Shown here: in pieces, positions 6,017-12,905 of the stretch | How positions within the stretch are numbered: the stretch's first letter is position 1 | How the letters are laid out: every line of letters begins with the position of its first letter | Origin: Gemmatimonadales bacterium | GTDB lineage: Bacteria > Gemmatimonadota > Gemmatimonadetes > Gemmatimonadales > GWC2-71-9 | Reading direction: 5' to 3' | Length of the DNA: 12,996 nt | Assembly: GCA_004525055.1 (NCBI GenBank) | Contig: SPDF01000022.1 | Coordinates: 1-12,996, forward strand | Notes under the pieces: model-generated | Told to the model about the DNA's origin: nothing | What the model saw: the letters and a program-made list of their open reading frames with translations, nothing else | Database searches by the model: none | Program-made: the position numbers and the translations under genes

Positions 6017-7549
6017 CTAGCGTCCCCCCCCGGCCGCCGGCGTGGTCGTCGTCGACCTGACGCCTGGCAACCCGCCGCCGGTGATATTGCCGATCCGTTC
6101 CTTGAACTCCTTCTGCGACTCGATCAGGCCGGCGCTGGGGAGGATGAGCACCTCATCGCCAAGGGCCAGTCCGCTCACGACCTCACTGTAATCGAGGTCG
6201 GTCAGTCCGGTCCGGACGTTGACCGGCGTCGGCCGTCCGTCGCGCAGGACAAAGACGATGTACCGGCCGCCAAACTGAAAGTCGTTGCTCTGGGCGCGCT
6301 GTCCGCCGCCCGGCCGCCCGCCGCCTGACCGCCCGCCGCCCATGGCCGCAAACGCCTGGCGCATGATGGCGGTTTCGGCCGGGGTCAGCTCCTTGCCGCT
6401 GCGGCGCTTCGCCATAAGGGCTTGGACCTGGCTTGCATCCACGCCCGCCGGCAGCTCAACCGTGCGGCCATCTTGGGTGGTAAAGGTGTTGCCTGCCGGC
6501 TTTGCCGGCGCCGCACTGTCGCTGGGGGCGGTCGCCGCCTGCGTGGCCCGGCCGCCGGCGTTGTCGGCCTGGGCGGCTGCCGCGCTGTCGTTCGCGGCGA
6601 GGAGCATCGGGATCATCGCTGGGTCGAGCCCCAGGACCTCGGCCGCGGAGGTCACGTCCCGCTGCGTGCGGAGCGAGGCGTTGGGAATCGCCAGAACGTC
6701 GTCCCGCTGACCCACGTGGATTTCCACTTCGGAGTTCATGCCGGGGCGGAGGCGCCCGTCGCGGTTCTGAATCCGGACAATGACCGGGAACATCGTGACG
6801 TTCTGTTGGGTCTCGGCCTGGGGCTCGACTTTCAGGACCTCGCCTTCGAACGGCGTGTTCGGGTAGGCATCCACGGTCACAGTGGCCCGGAGCCCAGACT
6901 TGATCTTCCCGATATCGGTCTCGTCCACGAGGGTCCGGACCTGCACCAGGTTGAGGTCGGCCATCTTGAGCAGAATGGTCCCGCCGCCCACGTCACTGGT
7001 GGGGGACGAAATGACCTGCCCGCGCTCCACATTCTTCTCGATGATGGTGCCGGTGATCGGCGCGCGGACATCGGTGTCCGCCATCCGGATCTTGGCGTTC
7101 TCCACGTCGACTTCGGCCCCCACCACTTCGGCCCTGGCGTTGGCGTAGGAGAGAACCGCCGCCTCCTGCTCGGTTTGCGTGATGGATTGGGACTTGTACA
7201 GGTCGTTGGCGCGGGTCCGCTGCGAGGCGGCGTTCTGCAGCCGCGCCTGCGCCACCTCGAGCTGAGCTTCCGCCTGGGCCAGCTGGTTGCGCGGGGTGCG
7301 CTGGTCCACGCGGACCATGAGCGCACCACGTTCGACGAGCTGGCCGGTCTCCACCATCATCTCGAGAATTTCGCCGGAGGCCTTCGACTTCACCTCGACG
7401 GTGGTGTCCGGCTGGATGACGCCGGCGGCCTGTGCGGACACGACGATATTGCGCTGTTCCACCGGTACAGCCTGGTACACCAGCGGCGGCGCTTCCTTCT
7501 TGCAGGCCGCGAGGGCCAGGAGGGCGAGGATCAGGGTCTGGGTCCGCAT
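6017..7549 (-). CDS. lipoprotein periplasmic adaptor (membrane fusion protein, MacA/HlyD type)
   Basis: A 510-residue adaptor linking the inner-membrane transporter to the TolC-type channel. The N-terminus is a lipoprotein signal with lipobox LAAC (C16). Split lipoyl halves lie at about 48-82 and 160-200 (TDVRAPITGTI), on either side of a helical hairpin with Ala/Gln-rich heptads (about 85-156). A beta-barrel domain follows (about 202-280), ending at the LRPGMNSEVEI motif. The membrane-proximal domain starts at DVLAIPNASL (284-293), is interrupted by about 125 extra residues (about 300-424), and resumes at RYIVFVLRDGRPTPV through LALGDEVLI. The insert is Ala/Gly-rich and includes LTPAETAIM and a GGGRSGGGRPGGG run. 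The tail is also Gly/Thr-rich. The ATG shares one base with the ATPase stop (TAATG), so the two are translationally coupled. Confidence 0.93.
   Translation of the reverse strand: MRTQTLILALLALAACKKEAPPLVYQAVPVEQRNIVVSAQAAGVIQPDTTVEVKSKASGEILEMMVETGQLVERGALMVRVDQRTPRNQLAQAEAQLEVAQARLQNAASQRTRANDLYKSQSITQTEQEAAVLSYANARAEVVGAEVDVENAKIRMADTDVRAPITGTIIEKNVERGQVISSPTSDVGGGTILLKMADLNLVQVRTLVDETDIGKIKSGLRATVTVDAYPNTPFEGEVLKVEPQAETQQNVTMFPVIVRIQNRDGRLRPGMNSEVEIHVGQRDDVLAIPNASLRTQRDVTSAAEVLGLDPAMIPMLLAANDSAAAAQADNAGGRATQAATAPSDSAAPAKPAGNTFTTQDGRTVELPAGVDASQVQALMAKRRSGKELTPAETAIMRQAFAAMGGGRSGGGRPGGGQRAQSNDFQFGGRYIVFVLRDGRPTPVNVRTGLTDLDYSEVVSGLALGDEVLILPSAGLIESQKEFKERIGNITGGGLPGVRSTTTTPAAGGGR
6296..6340 (-). 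repeat. Gly/Arg-rich low-complexity stretch inside the adaptor gene
   Basis: These bases encode residues 404-418 of the adaptor, a run of GGG units separated by Arg-Ser, Arg-Pro and Gln. The plus strand shows reiterated GCCGCC/CCGCCC triplets. It is the most compositionally biased part of the insert and may vary in length between relatives by slippage. Confidence 0.7.
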
Positions 7550-8304
7550 TAGCTGCTCTTCTCCGTCAGGATGTCTTTCTCAATACGCCCATCCAAGAGG
7601 TGGATCTGGCGTGCCGCGTGCGTGGCGATGTCGTGTTCGTGGGTGACCAGGACGATCGTCTGGCCGCCTTTGTACAGGTCCTCGAAGAGCGCCATGATTT
7701 CGGCGCTCGTGGCCGAGTCGAGGTTGCCGGTCGGCTCGTCGGCCAGGATGATGCTGGGGTCGTTGACCAGCGCCCGGGCCACCGCCACGCGCTGGCGCTG
7801 ACCGCCCGAGAGTTCGTTCGGGCGGTGGTGCATGCGGTCGGCCAGCCCGACCTGCCGAAGGGCTTCGGTGGCCTTGGCCACCCGGGCCTTGGCGCCGATG
7901 CCCGCGTACACAAGCGGCAGTTCCACGTTGTGGAGCGCCGTGGCGCGGGGCAGGAGGTTGAACGTCTGGAAGACGAAGCCGATTTCCTTGTTGCGGATTC
8001 GCGCCAGTTCATCGTCCGCCAACTCCGATACCCGGAATCCGTTCAGCCAGTACTCCCCGCCGGTGGGGCTGTCGAGGCAACCGATCATGTTCATCAGCGT
8101 GGATTTGCCGGAGCCCGAGGGGCCCATGATGGCCACAAATTCGTTCTTGCGAATCGTGACGTCCACGCCGCGCAGGGCGCGCACGATCTCGCCGCCCATG
8201 TCGTATTCACGCTGGAGATTACGAGTGACGATCATCGCGTCCCGCGGTACATCCTCCGGGAGCATGGCCATCCGTTCGGCGGTCGTACTCATGGTGGCGT
8301 TCAC
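7549..8304 (-). CDS. ABC transporter ATP-binding protein (MacB/LolD type)
   Basis: A 251-residue cytoplasmic ATPase with all nucleotide-binding motifs intact: Walker A GPSGSGKST (61-69), Q-loop VFQTFNLLP (Q113), signature LSGGQRQR (165-172), Walker B IILADE followed by PTGNLD (185-195), and switch histidine H222 in VTHEHD. The IGCLDSPTGGEYWLNG and FNLLPRATALHNVELPL segments place it in the MacB/LolD branch. It should dimerise and power the permease encoded at 4800-6014. The start is GTG (8302-8304): GGGAGG lies five bases upstream, and the start overlaps the TolC-type stop as GTGA. An ATG four codons later is too far from that site. An N-terminal extension of about 24 residues precedes the ATPase fold. 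Confidence 0.95.
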   Translation of the reverse strand: MNATMSTTAERMAMLPEDVPRDAMIVTRNLQREYDMGGEIVRALRGVDVTIRKNEFVAIMGPSGSGKSTLMNMIGCLDSPTGGEYWLNGFRVSELADDELARIRNKEIGFVFQTFNLLPRATALHNVELPLVYAGIGAKARVAKATEALRQVGLADRMHHRPNELSGGQRQRVAVARALVNDPSIILADEPTGNLDSATSAEIMALFEDLYKGGQTIVLVTHEHDIATHAARQIHLLDGRIEKDILTEKSS

Positions 8305-9605
8305 AGGGACCTCCCGATGAGGGCTTCGATCTCGGCCTTGGCGACGAGATAGTTGTAGCGGGCCTGGATACCGTCCACCTCGGCCTGGGACAGCGCTTCC
8401 TGCGAACTCAGGACATCCACGATGGTGGCCGCGCCGACCCGGTACCGCTCCTGATTGACCCGCAGGTCTTCTATGGCCGCCTGCAGGCTCGTGACGGTGA
8501 TGTCGATTTGGGCTCGCGAGGCGTCAAGCTCCGCAAGCCGTGCCGTGAGCGAGGCGTCCACCTGGCGCTTGGCATCGGCGGCGGTAGAGGCCACCGCGTC
8601 GGCGTTCGTCGAGGCGTTGACGATGGACTGATCGCGCTGGAAGCCATTGAAGATGGGGTAGCTCAGGGCCAGTGACATCGACCGGCTGTCGAAGAACTGG
8701 TAATCCTGACTGTTGTTCCCGTTGTAGCTGTACCGCCCCGAGAGGTTGAGCTGTGGCCACCAGGCGGCTTTGGCCGCCTTCACATTCGCCCGGGCGGCAT
8801 CAGCCTGGGCCTGAGCGGCCCGGACCCTGGGGGAGTTGTTCTCCGCCTCCTGGCGGATCACCGAAGTATCCCCGATCTCCGTGACCACGAGGAAGGCGGA
8901 GTCGGCGAGCGCGCGCACCCGGCCGTCCATTCCGACGAGCCGACCAAGGTTGGCTTCGGTGGTGGCGACGGTGGTCAAGGCATTGATCAGCTGAAGCTTG
9001 GAATTGCCGACCGTCACCAGCGAGCGAAGCGAATCAGAGCGCGTGGCGCTGCCGGCCTGCAGCTTGGCCACCGACACGCTCAACTGCTCCTCGGCGCGCT
9101 TCAGGCTCGCTTGGCGCACCCGGACCAGTTCGTTGGCGGCTAGGGCGCCGAAGAAAGTCTGCTTGGCACTCAGCGCGGTCTGGTACTGGGCGTCGATCAG
9201 TCCGGCATCGGCGGCCGCCTCGGTGGCCTTTGCGGAGGTCATCTGGGCGCCGCGGCGGAACCCGGTGAAGAGATCGAGCGAGGCACTGGCGCTGTTGCTG
9301 ATGCTCTGTGCGTAGGACTCGCCTGCGATGACCTCACCGGTGATCTGGTTGACCCGGGACGGGCCATTGGAATAACTGGTGCCGTAGCTGGAGTTGATCG
9401 ACAGCGAGGGAATAAAGGCGCCCCAACTCGTGCGGTACTGCGCCGACGCCCGGTCGACGGCGCCCCGCGCCGCCACCACAGACGGCTGCGCGAACTGGGC
9501 CTTCGTGATGGCGTCCGCCAGCGTAATGGCCGGGGTGGTCGGATCCTGGGCGCTCAACAGGGCGGGGAACGCCAGCGAGAGCGCGAGGAGTCTAGCGAGG
9601 GGCAT
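8301..9605 (-). CDS. TolC-family outer membrane channel protein
   Basis: A 434-residue outer-membrane efflux protein, the usual length for the family. It has a signal peptide (LARLLALSLAFPALLSA, likely cut after residue 18). Two long helical repeats follow, each starting with the family pattern of Ala/Leu-rich helices (ITLADAITKA; later NNSPRVRAAQAQADAARANVKAAKAAWWPQL). Repeat boundaries show strand segments such as PSLSINSSYG and LNLSGRYSYNG, and the second equatorial region reads RYRVGAATIVDVLSSQEAL. Trimers form the trans-envelope duct. The ATG at 9603-9605 is used because the signal peptide begins there; the longer frame lies over the Spy-like gene. It overlaps that gene by 14 bases and the ATPase gene by 4 bases. 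This supplies the third part of the exporter. Confidence 0.92.
   Translation of the reverse strand: MPLARLLALSLAFPALLSAQDPTTPAITLADAITKAQFAQPSVVAARGAVDRASAQYRTSWGAFIPSLSINSSYGTSYSNGPSRVNQITGEVIAGESYAQSISNSASASLDLFTGFRRGAQMTSAKATEAAADAGLIDAQYQTALSAKQTFFGALAANELVRVRQASLKRAEEQLSVSVAKLQAGSATRSDSLRSLVTVGNSKLQLINALTTVATTEANLGRLVGMDGRVRALADSAFLVVTEIGDTSVIRQEAENNSPRVRAAQAQADAARANVKAAKAAWWPQLNLSGRYSYNGNNSQDYQFFDSRSMSLALSYPIFNGFQRDQSIVNASTNADAVASTAADAKRQVDASLTARLAELDASRAQIDITVTSLQAAIEDLRVNQERYRVGAATIVDVLSSQEALSQAEVDGIQARYNYLVAKAEIEALIGRSL
8310..8315 (-). promoter_or_regulatory. ribosome binding site deciding the GTG start of the ATPase gene
   Basis: On the minus strand GGGAGG lies five bases before GTG 8304-8302. 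It is 17 bases from the in-frame ATG at 8292, so the GTG is preferred. The site lies within the last codons of the TolC-type gene, which fits coupled translation. Confidence 0.65.
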
Positions 9606-9981
9606 TCGAGGAATCCTTGTTCCGGCGCCGTGCATTCTGGCGCTCGAGCAGATCGGCGTACCGGCGCTGCTGGTCGGGGGTGAGTTGGGCGTTGATGTCC
9701 GAACGGAGTTCGGCTCGGACGGTTTCAAACTTGGGACGGATATCCTGCCAGATGGAGTCCATCCGCGGCTCATAGACCTTGAGGATCGCGCTGACGCTGT
9801 CGCGCTGGACCGGGGTCAGCTCGAGGTCCTTCGACAGTCGCGCGAGATAGCCCGACGGTCCGCCGGACCGGCCCATGCCGGGGGACCGATGGTAGAGCGC
9901 CACCCCGCCGATGCCCGCGACCGCCCCGAGGACAAAGGCGATGAGCAACAGGAGGGTGGCCGTGCGAGTGGAGTTGGACAT
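9592..9981 (-). CDS. Spy/CpxP-like periplasmic sensor or chaperone with two LTxxQ motifs
   Basis: A 129-residue protein with one N-terminal membrane helix (about 8-29) and a periplasmic helical domain. Two LTPxQ motifs, LTPVQ (55-59) and LTPDQ (100-104), flank a helical hairpin, the pattern of the Spy/CpxP/CnrX (heavy-metal resistance/LTxxQ) superfamily. Members are periplasmic chaperones or, in CnrX, metal sensors for an ECF sigma system. Here the protein has one His (H31), three Met including the start, and no Cys, so classic metal coordination looks unlikely. The signal-anchor may be uncleaved. The ATG at 9979-9981 has GGGAG nine bases upstream. It lies 18 bases after the anti-sigma-like gene and overlaps the TolC-type gene by 14 bases, placing it between signalling and export genes. 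Confidence 0.82.
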   Translation of the reverse strand: MSNSTRTATLLLLIAFVLGAVAGIGGVALYHRSPGMGRSGGPSGYLARLSKDLELTPVQRDSVSAILKVYEPRMDSIWQDIRPKFETVRAELRSDINAQLTPDQQRRYADLLERQNARRRNKDSSNAPR

Positions 9982-9999
9982 CCTGATGGGCTCCCTGCC

Positions 10000-10344
10000 T
10001 CAGTAGGCCATGACGGCAAGCAAGGCGACACTGCCCGCCGGTGAGGTGTCGCTTGCCAGCTCAACGAGTGAGCCCGCCGCAGAGCCTGCCGCGGTGCGTG
10101 CGGCAGGCTCGGGCGTGGCGCCCCCCAGCGTGGCGCCAAGCACCGCCAACACGACGGCAGCGGCGGCGAATCCGGGCAGGGTCCAGCGGGCGACCGAACG
10201 CCAGGCCGTCTCGTTCGCCGCCGCGACCGCGGCAATGCGCATCCGTGCGGCGAACACCACGTCGTCTGGCGCGGACAGGTGGGCCCGCAGCAAAGCGCCG
10301 AGCTCCTCGTCGCGTCCGGATGTGAATTCGCTCAGTTCGGTCAT
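10000..10344 (-). CDS. putative anti-sigma factor, single-pass membrane protein
   Basis: A 114-residue protein that I assign by context and topology rather than by a motif. Residues 1-53 are a charged, helical cytoplasmic part (DEELGALLRAHL, then FAARMRIAAVAAA). One membrane helix follows at about 56-75, then a short Ala/Ser-rich periplasmic tail ending in a hydrophobic ALLAVMAY. There is no zinc-binding HxxxCxxC motif, so it is not a ZAS-type anti-sigma factor. Short membrane-bound inhibitors such as CnrY have a comparable plan. Its ATG shares one base with the TGA stop of the sigma gene (TGATG), the strongest sign that it controls that sigma factor. The Spy-like gene follows after 18 bases. 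An accessory membrane protein without anti-sigma function cannot be excluded. Confidence 0.7.
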   Translation of the reverse strand: MTELSEFTSGRDEELGALLRAHLSAPDDVVFAARMRIAAVAAANETAWRSVARWTLPGFAAAAVVLAVLGATLGGATPEPAARTAAGSAAGSLVELASDTSPAGSVALLAVMAY

Positions 10345-10898
10345 CAGTCATTCCCTCCCATCGGACCCAGGGCCGCGCGCATGGCGCGGCGGGCGTGAAA
10401 CACATCAGAGCGGACCGTGCCGGCCGGGACCCCGAGCATCGTGGCGATCTCCTCGTGCACATACCCTTCGGCGTCGTGAAGCACGAGGGCCATCCTTCGG
10501 CGTTCCGGCAGCGTTGCGAGGGCGCGATCCAGCGCTTCGCGAAGGAGCGCCCGGTCGGTGTCGCGATCGGGCATCGAGCCGGTGTCCGCGGCGCTCTCGG
10601 GGACTTCCTCCGTCTTCCGGAGCTTCCGGCGTCGCCGCAGGTCGGCCGCGGCGTTCATCACGATCTTCAAAAACCATGGTCCAAACGGCCTGGCCGGGTC
10701 GAACCGGCCGATCGCCCGCCAGGCGGAGAAGAGGGCGTCCTGCACCGCATCATCGGCATCGTGCGGGTCCAGCAAGGCTGCCCGAGCGACCCGCCGGGCC
10801 CGCTGAGTGTGGCGCTCCACGAGCGCCCCGAAGGCCTCGCTGCTACCTCCGCACGCCTGGGCGGCCAGCTCGGCATCGGTCACGGGGTAGTTACGCAC
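10344..10898 (-). CDS. ECF-type RNA polymerase sigma factor
   Basis: A 184-residue sigma-70 family factor with only regions 2 and 4, as in the ECF group. Region 2 (about 21-92) includes ADDAVQDALFSAWRAIGRFDP and FGPWFLKIVMNAAADLRRRRK, which bind core polymerase and the -10 element. Region 4 (about 118-173) includes LATLPERRRMALVLHDAEGYVHEEIATMLGVP and the helix-turn-helix GTVRSDVFHARRAM, which reads the -35 element. GTG at 10896-10898 is chosen because it leaves the usual short leader before region 2; a second GTG five codons later is possible. No strong ribosome binding site precedes either. The longer frame to 11039 would lie over the phospholipase gene and add unconserved sequence. It is paired with the anti-sigma-like gene by a 1-base overlap and probably controls this operon (inference). 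Confidence 0.88.
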   Translation of the reverse strand: MRNYPVTDAELAAQACGGSSEAFGALVERHTQRARRVARAALLDPHDADDAVQDALFSAWRAIGRFDPARPFGPWFLKIVMNAAADLRRRRKLRKTEEVPESAADTGSMPDRDTDRALLREALDRALATLPERRRMALVLHDAEGYVHEEIATMLGVPAGTVRSDVFHARRAMRAALGPMGGND

Positions 10899-10938
10899 GG
10901 GGGCTTGAAAACGTTGAGACGGGCGGGGCGGGCTGAAC

Positions 10939-12324
10939 TCACAGGTCGACTCGGTTGCGAAACGCCTGAACGGTGGCCCCGATGGCCAGCCAGGCACAGA
11001 CGGCAGCCACGACGAGCCCCATGGTCCTTGGGAGCACAATGAAGAGGAGTCCCAGAACGGTCAACCCGACGGCTACCGGCCCGAAAATGGAGCGCTGGGC
11101 CGCGCTCGCGAGGCCGCGGACGGCAAGCCCCGTCCTGCGACGGGCTTCGCGAAACCTGCGGCTACGGGGGAGGGGGGCAGGGTCGGGAGGGTGGACGGCT
11201 TCAGGCAGCTGGCGCTCCAGCGTGCGGCCACCGTCCCGGAGGTGCAATTGGACCTCCGCGCTGTTGGCCATGTCCCGCCGGAACTGGGCTTCCAGCTGGC
11301 CTCCCAGGTCGGGGTCGTGCAGCAGGACATCCAACTCGTAGTTTCCCACGAGGCTGGAGCTGTTGAGGTTGCTCGAGCCGACCCGGCACCAGGCGCCATC
11401 GGCCACGATGGTCTTCGCGTGCAGCATCGGCCCCCCCCACTCGAAGATGCGCACGCCTGCCTCGATGAGCGCTCGATAACCGATCCGACTGAGGTTCCGG
11501 ACGATCGGGAGGTCACTCGCCCCGGGCAGGAGGAGTCGCACATCGACGCCGCTGCGGGCGGCGTCGAGGAGGGACTGAAAGAGCGACCGGGGCGCGACGA
11601 GATAGGCGTCGGTAATCCACAGCCGGTCGATAGCGCCCGCCGCCAGCAATTCCACGATGCGCTGGATTCGGGCACGGCGGGGTTTGCCGACGATGACACC
11701 GACCTCCGCGTCGCCCGCCGAAGGGAACTCGCCGGCATATTGTGCCGCGGGAATGGATCCGCCGGCCAGAGTCCAGATCTGTTCAAAAGCCTGATTGAGC
11801 GCCATCGCCGCCGGGCCGTCGACCTGGATCGCGGTGTCACGCCAGGGGGGAATGCCGCGCTCCGGCTCGCCGGCCCACTCGTCGCCGATGCAGAGCCCGC
11901 CGATGAAGGCCCCGCCGGCATCCGTGACAAGCAGCTTCCGGTGGTCCCGGGAGACGTTGCCGAGGAGGTCGAGAAAGCGCGGGGGATTGAAGCGGCGGAG
12001 TTCCACGCCCGCCGCCGTCAGGTCGGACGCCAGCCCGCGCCCCAGCCCACGGCTGCCCAGCCAGTCGGTCAGGAGCCGCACCGAGACGCCCGCCTGTGCC
12101 CGTTCCATCAGGGCGGCACAGAAGAGGCGACCGGTTGCGTCGTCGCGGATGATGTAGTTCTCCAGATGCACCCATCGTTTTGCCCGCCGGATGGCCTCCA
12201 GCATGGCGGGATACACCTGCGGTCCGTCGAGCAGAAGTCGGGTCGCATTGCCAGGGATGAACCGTGTGCCTCCGGCCCGGGCGAGCGAACGCTCGGCGAG
12301 CGCGGCAACCGCGTGCGTGTTCAT
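10939..12324 (-). CDS. phospholipase D / cardiolipin synthase-like protein with C-terminal membrane helices
   Basis: A 461-residue protein with two complete HKD motifs: H128-K130-D135 (HRKLLVTD) and H302-K304-D309 (HAKTIVAD), the latter followed by VGSSNLNSSSL. Two HKD motifs form one active site that transfers a phosphatidyl group. In bacterial cardiolipin synthases this joins two phosphatidylglycerols. WVHLENYIIRDD near the N-terminus and the conserved GG after HKD1 fit the ClsB/ClsA group. Unlike ClsA, which is anchored at its N-terminus, the two hydrophobic helices here are C-terminal (about 414-432 and 435-454), after an Arg-rich linker. The ATG at 12322-12324 overlaps the HD-protein stop as ATGA. 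The sigma gene starts 40 bases after its end. The enzyme class is firm; the lipid substrate is unknown. Confidence 0.9.
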   Translation of the reverse strand: MNTHAVAALAERSLARAGGTRFIPGNATRLLLDGPQVYPAMLEAIRRAKRWVHLENYIIRDDATGRLFCAALMERAQAGVSVRLLTDWLGSRGLGRGLASDLTAAGVELRRFNPPRFLDLLGNVSRDHRKLLVTDAGGAFIGGLCIGDEWAGEPERGIPPWRDTAIQVDGPAAMALNQAFEQIWTLAGGSIPAAQYAGEFPSAGDAEVGVIVGKPRRARIQRIVELLAAGAIDRLWITDAYLVAPRSLFQSLLDAARSGVDVRLLLPGASDLPIVRNLSRIGYRALIEAGVRIFEWGGPMLHAKTIVADGAWCRVGSSNLNSSSLVGNYELDVLLHDPDLGGQLEAQFRRDMANSAEVQLHLRDGGRTLERQLPEAVHPPDPAPLPRSRRFREARRRTGLAVRGLASAAQRSIFGPVAVGLTVLGLLFIVLPRTMGLVVAAVCAWLAIGATVQAFRNRVDL

Positions 12325-12905
12325 CCCGTCGGGCCGAGTCCCAGTACTGATTCGTGTGGGCGCAGGGCCTCAAGGAGGAACAGGACCAGTTCGTCGAGGG
12401 GCCAGCCCAGCTCCTCCGCACCGAGGCGGACGTCCTCGCGACTCACTCCCCGAGCAAAGGCCTTGTCTTTGAGCTTCTTGAGGACGCTCTTGGGTTCGAG
12501 ATCGGTGAGGGAGCGGGAAGGACGAACCAGGGCGCAAGCCACGAGGAAGCCGCAGAGCTCGTCTACGGCAAAGAGCGCCCGCGCCATGGGCGTTTGGCGC
12601 GACACCCCGGTATACGCGGCGTGGCCGAGGATGGCTTGTTGCCACTCCTCGGGGGCGCCGAGCCCAGCCAGGATGCGAACACCCTCGCTGGGGTGTTCGG
12701 CGTCGGGGGCGTGCGCGGCGTTGGGAAACCGTTCGTAGTCGAAGTCGTGGAGCAGGCCGACGGTGCCCCAGGCGTCCGCGTCGTCTCCGGCGCGCACGGC
12801 CATCGCACGCATGGCGATTTCCACGGCGTACATGTGCTTCCGAAGCGCCTCGGATGGGGTGTATTCGTGCACCAGGGCGAGTGCGCGGTCGCGGGTGAGC
12901 GTCAT
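12321..12905 (-). CDS. HD-domain protein, predicted metal-dependent phosphohydrolase
   Basis: A 194-residue cytoplasmic protein with the HD superfamily residues in order: H24 (RKHMYAVE), H53-D54 (GLLHDFDYE), H94 (ILGHAAYTG) and D115 (AVDELCGF). Such proteins bind one or two divalent metals and hydrolyse phosphate esters, often of nucleotides. This compact form matches stand-alone HD hydrolases of about 190 residues, and the substrate cannot be told. The region after about 120 contains KSVLKKLKDKAFARGVSRED and a helical end. The ATG at 12903-12905 has a GAGGAG ribosome binding site five bases upstream. Its stop overlaps the start of the phospholipase-like gene (ATGA), so the two are co-translated. 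It is the first gene of the minus-strand series visible here. Confidence 0.88.
   Translation of the reverse strand: MTLTRDRALALVHEYTPSEALRKHMYAVEIAMRAMAVRAGDDADAWGTVGLLHDFDYERFPNAAHAPDAEHPSEGVRILAGLGAPEEWQQAILGHAAYTGVSRQTPMARALFAVDELCGFLVACALVRPSRSLTDLEPKSVLKKLKDKAFARGVSREDVRLGAEELGWPLDELVLFLLEALRPHESVLGLGPTG

Noticed and set aside
6422..7552. 376-codon open frame on the plus strand
   Set aside because: Its His/Gly/Asp-rich product is typical of a frame opposite a GC-rich gene, and it covers the intact adaptor gene.
9592..9981. Assignment as a genuine metal sensor of the CnrX type
   Set aside because: The fold family fits, but the protein has no Cys, one His and few Met, so metal binding is not supported; only the LTxxQ family membership is claimed.
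10891..10945. Possible ECF-type promoter (AAC and CGT motifs) just before the sigma gene
   Set aside because: Candidate boxes such as CAACGTTTT followed by CGTA would place transcription start inside the coding region, and the motifs are too short to separate from chance. Autoregulation is plausible but not shown.
11191..12738. 515-codon open frame on the plus strand
   Set aside because: It is antisense to the phospholipase-like and HD genes, both of which have clear catalytic motifs and overlapping start/stop junctions. The plus-strand product shows no family features.
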